Source: Gonocerus acuteangulatus (taxonomy: Eukaryota; Arthropoda; Insecta; Hemiptera; Coreidae). Taken from it: DNA of 64,000 nt. The notes under the pieces were generated by a model that worked only from the letters and a program-made list of their open reading frames with translations, had not been told where the DNA came from and did no database searches. Positions 55,665 through 64,000 of this stretch are shown here, piece after piece (the first letter of the stretch is position 1; every line of letters begins with the position of its first letter). Made by a program: the position numbers and the translations under genes. The stretch is from contig OX328128.1 of assembly GCA_946811695.1 (NCBI GenBank), positions 30,736,562-30,800,561 on the forward strand. The letters run 5' to 3'.

Positions 55665-58600
55665 CAGGGTGTATTGCAAGTAGATGACAATACTCAAGGT
55701 ATTTTAATTTAAATGCTTCCAAGCTCAAGTTTCTATCTGTTTTTGTTCCAAACATATCCCATTCTTAAGGTTGCTTAGAAAAAAACATGTTTATGTAGAA
55801 TTTTCTTTTCTTACATTACTTTTTTTTTAAATCAGCATTAAACTTTCTTTAAGGCTAATGCACTTTCAAGGTTCACAAGTGTTTTGTTTTTTTACAAGCC
55901 AAAATAACTGTTTTAAAGCTTAATATTAATAAAAAAGTCTAGTTAGCGACAAATTTTCGAGAATCACTACTCTTCCAAAAAAATTCTGCCAACAGCCGAA
56001 TCTCATAAAAGTTGGAAAATTTAATATCGATTAAACTTAAGAAGAATGTTAGAGAATCCAGATTGTTCTATTGGGAAAGTGAATAATAACACATTTTAAG
56101 AAAATCTAGGAAAAGCTTAATGTATTAAAAAAAAAACTAACAATTATTTAAAATGAACTCCATAGCATTCTATTAGAGCCCCATCTTAATTTTTTACCTT
56201 CATTTCATATTCTGGAGCGCTCCCTACATCTTCTTTTCCTTGAATGTTGGTCTCCATCATTTTTCCATCAAATTTTCTGATATATTTTCCTCTGAGTTGA
56301 AAATTATCCTTTCCTTCATATTTACCCTGGGTAAAATACATTTTACATAAAGGAATTACATTCATAAAAATAATTTGTTAAGAAGAAGATTTGACGATTA
56401 AGATTTTCCAAAGAACATACTTCCAAAAATAGCCAAAATATTTCTTGTACATATACAATTACATTTAAAATTATTTTCCATCACACAATTTTGATTGCAG
56501 CATTCCCAAAACAAATGATTCAATAAGTTCATTAACCAGCAAAATAGGGATACGGGGGGGGGGGGATGTAGCTCAGACCCAAATTATTAATATACTCCTA
56601 ACGGCTGAAATTTCTATAATGGCGCAACGATTCTTCTATAGAAGAGTTATAAAATTAAAAAAGAAAACTAAATCAGCCCATTCAGAATGTAGGTTTACTC
56701 CAGAACTAAATTGAAATTTTCAAAATTTATAAAAAATAAATTGATTAAAAATTAATTATTGAGTGAGCTGTTTACAACAAATATTATTTAAATTTTGCTG
56801 CCCGCTTATACATCAAACAGATTTTTGGGTTTAGAAAAGGATTATAACATACTGAAAATTATTTCATTTTTCTGAATAGATTGAATAGTCCTTACAATAT
56901 AAGTATTTCATAAAACTATATCAGTATTAGTATGTATAATGTGAGATAAACTCACCTTGAGCGTGCGTGGGAATAAGGTGAATGGAAATCCTATGAAAGT
57001 CTCCTTTCCTGAGATTGGTTTTTCAATTTTTCCTTCAAACTTATCACTTTCCTTTCCTTTTGCATCATTTTCATATATGCCCTTGGAACATAATAAATAG
57101 TTATCAAATACAATATTTAGTTAATCAGCTACCTTACTTACAATATTTTGCCGTTATGGCCTAGAAGAAAAATAATAGGAAGTATTCTTATTGATAGAGC
57201 ACTACTCACTCTTACAAATTTCTTAAACATCTTTTGCCTGAAGTATTTCAGTCCCATTTACTATTTACCAGTATGGATGCTGCCTTTATTTATTAAACTT
57301 CAATTTATCTTTTACCATTCGTTATTGATAAAATTTTAATGTCCATTTACATTTTATTTATACATTGCACTTATTCCTATCATTTATTCATTTTATATAT
57401 TCTTATGACATATTTATTCTTATCATTTATCTATTATATTTGTTCTAATCATTTATATATTTTATTTATTTTGTTTTATGAGATTGAAGAATAATAAGCA
57501 ATCAATTTTTTTTTTAATAAAAGTCGAAAAAAGAAGAAAAACAACAGGAGAAAATAAGGAAACAATAACAATAAAAAAAAAAAAAAAAGAAAATGCTATG
57601 GTCGTTAGTAGTGAAAGGTTCACTCAATGGTATACCAGTTTTTTTCTAATCAGTCTATTAAAATGATTTAGTCATTATGAATGTTTATTTAATATTTAAA
57701 ATTCTGTCATATTTTTTAATCTGTTTCAAAAATTGAAATGTGTTTTCTATATTTTGGGCCCTATTACTGAGTAAGTTAATGACTGATGTGAAAATGTTGT
57801 CTAAGTCTGAGCTCAGTTAGTAAATGAATCGTTTATTTCAGAAACCCGTCAAGTGCCGTATTGACGTGTTAAAGGAAAAGTTACCACCCAAAACCCACCA
57901 CTCATTACAAGGGGTAGAAATAAGATTGATTTTTTGAGGAGCGGGTTACTTCTCCAATGAAACCCAATAAAAAGATTACTATAAAAGGGGCTTTTTTAGC
58001 CAACTTATCTGGCTTTATTATTTATTAGCACATTAGAAAGGAATGCAGCATGGGCACATATAAGGGAGGGCTGAGGGGGCAGCAGCCCCCCCCCCCCTCC
58101 AAATTTGATTTCATCGATAAAATGTGTCATAAAAACCTCAAAAATAAATAAAATAAAATCACTTAGTTCAGAAAAAATATTTTTTGGGGGTGTAATAGCG
58201 TTTTAGTTGGCTAACTATTCCAAGTTATTGGATGTCCACCAAATAGTTCTAGTATTTCATACTCCCGAATCCCCCGGTGCTCCCAGTCCCCCCCCCGAAA
58301 TGATTTCCTTTATACGCCCCTGGAATCATGGGCGTATATAGAAAATAATTTCGGGAGGGGCTGAGAAAATTTCGGGGGGGGGGCTGAGACCATTTCCGGT
58401 GTATGGAACACTCACAATTTAGAACTTGGAATAGTTTTAAGCAACTAAAACGCTATTACACCCAAAATAAAATACTTTTTTATGAACATAGTGATCTTAT
58501 TTAATTTATTTTTAAGGGTTTATGGGACATTTTTACCGATCAACTCAAAATTTCGGGGGGAGGGGCTGCAGCCCCCCTTATATACGCCCATGCCTGGAAT

Positions 58601-61146
58601 GCAGCTATTGAAGTTTTCTCATCAGAGAATTTTTGAAAAATTTCTTCATAACTTCATCGATCCTGCCGCCTTTTGGATACCGAAAAAATTAATTTTTGTT
58701 TTTTTTGTTCGTTATCTCTAGAAACGCAGCACTTCCACGACAAATGATTGGGTTATTTTTTTTAATCTGCAAAATCATAAGACGAGGGCACTCAAAATTA
58801 TTTAAGCCCCACTAACGAACAAAATTTTTGTTAATATCCAACAAAACTCGTAAAAAAAAAAAAGAAAAAAAAGTTTTATAAAAATAAACTAAATCCATAG
58901 GTCCATTATTAAGGGGGGTTTATTACAGAAGTATTAATTTGCTCAACTAATAAAGAATATATGCTATAAAAAATAAAAAAGAATAAAAATCCATTAGAAG
59001 TTTGTGATTATTCCGTACAAAATCAAATAGCAGATATAAAAGATCATAAATTATTTTTGTATACTTTCTATTTATATAGGTTGCTTTAAGAACATTCTTC
59101 ATAAATGCAGCACTAACTAATAACATTGCTTAGGAATGTGCTTAGTTATGCAGCTCTTGCGTGGCGGACTTCAGCACGGTTTGGGCTGGTATCCCAAAGC
59201 TCTAGTATAAGACCAGTAGTCGTCGATAAATGTTAAAAAACATTTTTGGTACTTGTTTAGTGAAAATTGATAGTTGTATTCATTCTTAATACTTTTGTTC
59301 ATTTTATCGGGTAAACCACAGTTTATGCATTGATGACAATCTTAAACTTTATTTATTATTAAAGTTACCTTGTCATAATCTTGGCCCAGGTGTACGACAT
59401 GGTGTGCCATGTCCACCAAGTACGGCTGCTTCCCTCCCATCATCTGTGCTAGTCCATCCTTGCTCTGCTAAAACAACACAGTCCTATCATTAGAACACAT
59501 ATTGAACTCAGCACACATACAGAACCGGTTGTGGATGGTCAAGTGAAGCAAAGAATTGAGTTGCCGCATATTGGACATAGCAAGGCTATCCAATTTAGTT
59601 TAAATTGTGGAGACGTTTTTCCTCCCAACACAGATTCCCTGGGCGTTGGTACTGATACATTAACCATCCCCAAGCATACTGCTAACTTTTCTTCACTCCC
59701 AATTGGTTTCTGGGCGTTACATTCCCTTCCAGTTATGCCAATGTTAAACAGTTCATGCAATTCACTTAATTGCTACCGGCTGTGCCAAAATCAGTTCAAT
59801 TTCTGCCTCTGATTCTAAATCCAGAAGAAGTTCTTAAGCAGGCATCGCAAAACCTGATTGACAACTACTTGGTACTCGACCCATCCTCAGGTCTGAGTTT
59901 TGCATGGATGCTGCATTAGCTCCGTGTGGGTTGGGTTCAATATGCGGTGGGCAAGTATTTTAATCAGTGAAATGTACTTGAAAACCTACGATTGTCTATA
60001 TTAACGATAAACGTTTATGGTTTAATCCCTGTACTTTATTGTTTAAGTTTTCCATTTAGTATTATTAAGTTATTCATTTAATACAGACCCCAATCCATGG
60101 GCGTATATAGAAAATAATTTCGGAGGGGGCTGAGAAAATTTCGGAGGGGGGGGGGGCTGAGACCATTTCCGGTGTATGGAATACTAACAATTTAGATCTT
60201 GGAAGAGGTTTAGCCAACTTAAACGCTATTACACCTAAAATAGAATATGTTTTATGAACTAAATGATCTTATTGAATTTATTTTTAAGGGATCTATGAAA
60301 TTTTTACCGATCAAATCAAAATTTCGGGGGGGGGGATGCAGCCCCCTCAGCTCCCCCCTTATATACGTCCTTGCCCCAATCATGGAATGTTTCAAATAGC
60401 ACTATCGAAATGCGACGCTGCCGAATCTCATCAGAAACTTTAAAAAAACTTTTTGTAAGAATGCTCTGACATATCCCACTTGTAAGTCATGGTTTCAATG
60501 ATTTAATAGTGGCGATTTTGATGTGGAGGACCCAACAAATTATAAGGCTATCAATTGCAAGACTGAAGTACGATAAGTATTGTACCAATTTATCTCAATG
60601 GATGCCATTTTAAAGTGAAAAAATAAACAAAGCACCTAATATTATACAGTGGCTTAATAAATTTTAATTAGAATATACCAGAGGGTCTTGTAGCGTGGTT
60701 CCGTACAACTTGACCTTTCAAATTAGACGAAAGATTTTTGTACCTAATTTCATCAAATTCAGAGATTTTAGGACCCGCACAATAAAACAAAGGTCAAGCT
60801 GCACCCCGTACTGCGGAGGGTATGAGTCAAATTAAATCTAGATAAGTTAAATGTAGTAAGCAAATATTAACTGTGTATATTCTAATCTTTGCAAACGACA
60901 CGAGGAGTAAAAACTAAAACGCGTTAAGATGACTTTGCTTCTGCGAGTCGGACTTTTCAGAAAGGACACGGTGTGATATGCATTTAAAGCTCGGAAATAG
61001 GTAGGGTTTAAAACAATAAAAAACCTTAAGTTTATAAAAAGTTTCGGGCAGATGAATTTGAATATCTTTTCGCTACAATATTACAGAGAAACGTTTACTA
61101 CCTGTAGAAGGAGAAACCCCATTATCACTCCTAGGTACATAATCAT
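54210..61146 (-). CDS. Secreted protein, charged N-terminal exons plus four-cysteine domain, 296 aa (5 exons)
   Basis: All exons are phase 0 with GT-AG junctions: 61146-61102 (signal peptide MIMYLGVIMGFLLLQ), 59464-59369 (SKDGLAQMMGG to HLGQDYDK), 57081-56956 (GIYENDAKGKES to LFPRTLK), 56326-56198 (GKYEGKDNFQLRGK to APEYEMK), 54704-54210 (EEKESQEIDS to the TAA). Exons 3 and 4 look like diverged copies of each other (G-(I/K)-Y-E start, GK(E/I) motifs), so exon duplication is plausible. The last exon carries C-x37-C-x11-C-x39-C plus an extra Cys three residues after the first, and an NAT sequon. The signal peptide and cysteine framework indicate a secreted disulfide-bonded protein of unknown function. 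An ATTAAA lies about 25 nt past the stop. Introns contain MITEs, (TA)n and TE debris; additional tiny exons cannot be excluded. Confidence 0.75.
54885..54934. repeat. (TA)n microsatellite
   Basis: About 50 bp of TA in intron 4 of the 54210-61146 gene. Confidence 0.95.
55618..55662. repeat. Compound (TA)/(CA) microsatellite
   Basis: TATATATACACACACGCACA, CACACACACACATATATATA: short mixed dinucleotide tract, intronic. Confidence 0.9.
58049..58322. mobile_element. MITE (copy 7)
   Basis: CATGGGCACATATAAGGGAG to TTATACGCCCCTG, core and poly-C as in the other copies. Lies 4 bp from copy 8. Confidence 0.8.
58327..58592. mobile_element. MITE (copy 8), opposite orientation to copy 7
   Basis: CATGGGCGTATATAGAAAAT to TATATACGCCCATG, two G-tracts. 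Copies 7 and 8 are back to back, forming a palindrome of about 540 bp inside an intron. Confidence 0.8.
59134..59170 (-). mobile_element. Family B terminal stub, inverted
   Basis: GTGCTTAGTTATGCAGCTCT, TGCGTGGCGGACT is the reverse complement of the family B 5' end. Confidence 0.6.
59520..59830. other. Unassigned segment of higher complexity in intron 1
   Basis: Relatively GC-rich, with frames open on both strands (93 and 73 codons) but no recognised domain; probably a decayed transposon piece. Confidence 0.3.
60096..60373. mobile_element. MITE (copy 9)
   Basis: CATGGGCGTATATAGAAAAT to TATATACGTCCTTG; right end has two changes. Inside intron 1 of the 54210-61146 gene. Confidence 0.8.
60913..60962 (-). 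mobile_element. Family A terminal stub
   Basis: AAAACGCGTTAAGATGACTT, TGCTTCTGCGAGTCGGACTT: inverted family A 5' end. Intron 1. Confidence 0.55.
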
Positions 61147-61192
61147 CTTGTCTAAACTTTAAACAAACTATCTAACACCCTCTGCCTCTCTC

Positions 61193-61202
61193 TATATATA
61201 CA
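61193..61202 (-). promoter_or_regulatory. TATA-like box of the 54210-61146 gene
   Basis: Minus strand TGTATATATA, 47-56 nt before the ATG at 61146, followed by a GA-rich stretch. Confidence 0.45.
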
Positions 61203-61219
61203 TAGACCAATCTACAATT

Positions 61220-62200
61220 ATCAGCAATCCGTAGACAAAGGGATAAAAACAACATAATTGATGTTTTAAACAGGAAAACTGTAAAATTCAAAACCTTAAT
61301 CCTATATTGTGAGTTCCAAGAACTTATTGACGGGTGTTCTTACATTTATTTCAATTGATATCCCATTTGATTTACTTGTACATTCTTGGTAAAGTTGTTT
61401 TTAATCATTTAAATCCTCAATCCATTGATCATTTTGATTAATTAGTAGTTGATGATTGGTAAATCACTTATCAAGGGTATTTGGATTATATCTCTATGAA
61501 TAAATCAAGATTTTGAAGGGATGTTGTCTTAATGGGAGCTTTAATTAATAATTGATTTATAATAGGAAAGAGTTGGACTTCTTTTTCAATTGAATTATTT
61601 GATTTCTAAAAAAAAACTTGAAGAATACAGACGAACCCCGGTAAGTCAGACTTTCCCAATTTTTAAACTCATTTTTCTGCTAAAAATCCGGTTCAGCCTA
61701 GTGAAATTATTTTAAAAAACTGCAAAATTCATAAAAAGGTTCTTGGGGCGTGGTTTAATGATTAATGTGTGTTAAAACTGGAAAAAGAGGGGTTTCATAT
61801 CAATAGTTGTTACTAATGTGAATAAATCCACAAACAATTGGAGAAAATCCTGATATATTTGTAATATGAGGAGTTTCTTTTACTTTTCCAGGACTTCTCT
61901 GCTACAATACTGCTTTAGATGGTTTAGGTCGGCGCATTTCCTCGTCGAAATTGCCTATTTTGAAGCATAAACGCAAGGTGGATATAAAAATCTCCTGAAC
62001 GGAGCATGTCAGCAGCTGGTGTATAGATGACTCGTTGAGGATTTTTGGTTTTCTCGTGTTCTTCTTTCGTGTTGGGATCATCGTATAGCTGAAGGTGGAA
62101 CCGTTGTAGCTAAAACGATGGAAAATCAGTCAGGGATGTGCAACACTAATATTTAGCTCTCTGATCATCCTCGTTATAAAAGAAACTTTTGATGGGAATA
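61220..62200. other. Upstream flank, nothing recognised
   Basis: AT-rich to 61900, somewhat mixed after. No convincing ORF, SINE or element end. Confidence 0.4.
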
Positions 62201-62205
62201 ATAGT

Positions 62206-63215
62206 TCCAAAAAGTCCGACTCGCAGGAACTGCATCATCTTAGCGCGGTTCCGTTCATATCCCTTTTGTCATTTGAAAAGCTTAGAATAGAAACAGATAA
62301 TATTTGGTTCGGCCTTTGTTCAAAGGGGCTTATGACTTTACCTGGTCGGGTCCGCCAGACCCCAGAATCCTCTTCTAGAGATACCTATTTCATACGTTTC
62401 AATACATTGAAAAATATCAACATTTTTCACATTTTCTTGTGTTCTTCTACTATAGTAATAATTCTACAAATAAAATTAATTAAAAAATAAAATAAATAAC
62501 CAACAGCATAAAGGCAATTGAAAATATTCAAAAGACGTCATCGAATCTCTTTCTCTTGGCAAGCTATATTTCTAACAATGAATTGTTTTTCTTATTTTAC
62601 TTAATCTGTTTTATTGTCAAATACATTATCCAACTATAAGCAATTAAATAACAAGGAATAAAAACAGACAAAAGGAACCGTTCGAATAAACGAAATCAAT
62701 TACTTCAAAGTTTAAGCTCTTATTTCTCCTATTTACATCACTTATTCAAAACTTTCTTCAGAACCTTTTTTGTAGACCATTTAGTGAGCTTTCGAATGGT
62801 AACCTTTCGCTTCCCAAGATTTTCAACCGTTTTCGAGATATTAATGAAAGTATACGAAGTTCCCAAAACTTTTCATTATTTCTAGCAACAGAAAATTGGT
62901 CTCATTTTACTTATCCTGTTTTACACACAAATACATTTTCCTAACATAAGAAATTACAAAAATAAAAAGCAATAAAAAACTAAGGGAAAGAGACAAAAAT
63001 TACAAAAAGAACGACAAAAACCCGTTCATAAGAACTAAACAGACGTATTTGAAGTTTTAAGCACTTATTTCTTCGATTGACATCACCTAATCAAAAATTG
63101 CTTCAGAATCTTTTTTGTAGAGAATTTAGAAAGCTTTCAAATAGTTTCTATCCACTTATCAAAATTTCCCAACCGCGTTCAAGATATTAATGAAAGTATA
63201 CGAAGTTTTCTAGGG
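62206..63215 (+). mobile_element. Family A element, copy A5 (3' truncated, no SINE)
   Basis: AAAAAGTCCGACTCGCAGGA, TCTTAGCGCGGTTCCGTTCA then directly TATCCCTTTTGTCATTTG: the SINE-E site is empty. Interior colinear with A2/A4 (GATAATATTTGGTTCGGCCT, TCTGTTTTATTGTCAAATAC) but the (TA)n and hairpin 3' end are absent. Confidence 0.7.
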
Positions 63216-63281
63216 TGGGATTTGATTCTATATCCTCCTATTTTGCAGTTATGTGCCTTACGAAAAGAGCTACTAGGCTCC

Positions 63282-63544
63282 ATATCGTCGATACAAATGC
63301 AAAGTATCGAATGTGAAAAAATGCATTTTTCATTTTCAATTTTTCTGGTTGCTTTTGGACTGGTGTACATTATGGCAAACTCTCGAAAATTAATGAAAAA
63401 TAATTATCAATTTCAGATAATCAAAGTAACGAATGCGCATTAAGTCTAATTAAAATGTATCATATGGATAAAATATATATTAAGTCATCTATAAGGTACC
63501 AACAACTTTTCACATTCGTTACTTTGCATTTGTATCGACGATAT
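63282..63544. mobile_element. MITE with long TIR (ATATCGTCGATAC), copy 2
   Basis: ATATCGTCGATACAAATGCA, AAGTATCGAATGTGAAAA on the left and its reverse complement ending CGACGATAT on the right. Same family as 12992-13249. Confidence 0.75.
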
Positions 63545-63595
63545 CACAACTTGGTAAGTTATAGCATGAAGCTGTAATCCCATATGTATATTGCT

Positions 63596-63855
63596 CATGG
63601 GCGTATATAAGGGGGGGCTGCAGCCCCCCCTCGAAATTTTGATTTGATGGTAAAAACTTGTCGTAAAACCCTTAAAAATAAATTAAATAAGATCGCTTAG
63701 TTCATAAAAAATATTTTAGTTTACATGTAATAGTGTTTTAGTTGCCTAAAACTATTCCAAGCTCTAAATTTTTAGTATTCCATACCCCGGAAATGGTCTC
63801 TTCCATCAATCATCATCATCAACATTATAGAAATCATTTTCAATATACGCCCATG
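63596..63855. mobile_element. MITE (copy 10)
   Basis: CATGGGCGTATATAAGGGGG to AATATACGCCCATG. The usual poly-C stretch is replaced by ATCAATCATCATCATCAAC. Confidence 0.8.
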
Positions 63856-63947
63856 ATATTGCTTGTGCACAATCTACAGTAATACTTTAGTACTTTCCTG
63901 TATAACCTTTACTCCGCCCATTTCTTCTTTGTGATTGAAGCCTCTTT

Positions 63948-64000
63948 CATAATTGAAGGGCTCAGTGCCAAAGGTGACTAACCCACAATTTTAACAAATT
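63948..64000. mobile_element. Foldback MITE (TTGAAGGGC end), cut by window edge
   Basis: ATTGAAGGGCTCAGTGCCAA, AGGTGACTAACCCACAATTT matches the arm of the element at 48-298. Confidence 0.6.

Overview
This is a eukaryotic window, most likely from an arthropod and probably an insect. The evidence is interrupted genes with GT-AG introns, AT-rich DNA, long (TA)n microsatellites, tRNA-derived SINEs, Helitrons, mariner-like relics and an R2/R4-type LINE. A final exon with an HMG-like fold resembles the insect MST-HMG-box (protamine-like) sperm proteins. No rRNA, CRISPR or functional tRNA gene is visible.

Genes. The main gene content is a dispersed cluster of small secreted-protein genes that share a domain I do not recognise. 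Four genes (178, about 226, 635 and 296 aa: 2578-11155 plus; 13390-14070 minus; 43906-48992 minus; 54210-61146 minus) each end in a C-terminal helical domain with identical outer cysteine spacing, C-x37-C-x(4-11)-C-x39-C. Where the first exon could be found, it is a 15-codon signal-peptide exon ending CAG|gt (phase 0) with a TATA-like box 44-64 nt upstream of the ATG. A fifth first exon of this type (578-634, minus) points to another gene running off the left edge. The N-terminal parts differ completely: short in the first gene, five 59-residue IPAIPA-rich repeats in the third, charged Gly/Lys/Glu-rich phase-0 exons in the fourth. Other coding pieces are the HMG-box-like terminal exon at 42919-43195 and a possible orphan terminal exon at 4080-4268 inside the first intron of the first gene.

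Mobile DNA fills most of the rest. 1-9 kb: foldback MITEs, a jockey-like LINE fragment. 10-22 kb: MITEs, retroposon tails, a transposase relic, a poly-C tandem repeat element, inverted SINE duplications. 24-31 kb and 62-63 kb: copies of a large unclassified family ('family A': terminal TTAGCGCGGTTCC, 8-bp target duplication, internal (TA)n). 32.2-33.8 kb: two related foldback elements in opposite orientation with perfect 8-bp TSDs. 34.2-41.9 kb: a nested structure in which a Helitron is split by a family A element, which itself carries a SINE and, in its (TA)n, a 4.6-kb LINE. That LINE has a gag-like zinc-knuckle ORF1 and an RLE-type reverse transcriptase ORF2. 51.5-53.6 kb: two tail-to-tail Helitrons. 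Ten copies of a roughly 250-bp MITE with CATGGGCGTATATA ends and long G/C runs are scattered throughout.

The genes sit as islands between TE blocks: the first and second converge tail to tail, as do the HMG-like gene and the IPAIPA-repeat gene. Intron bodies are TE-rich. Gene functions are not known. All exon models rest on reading frame, splice signals and family comparison within the window only.
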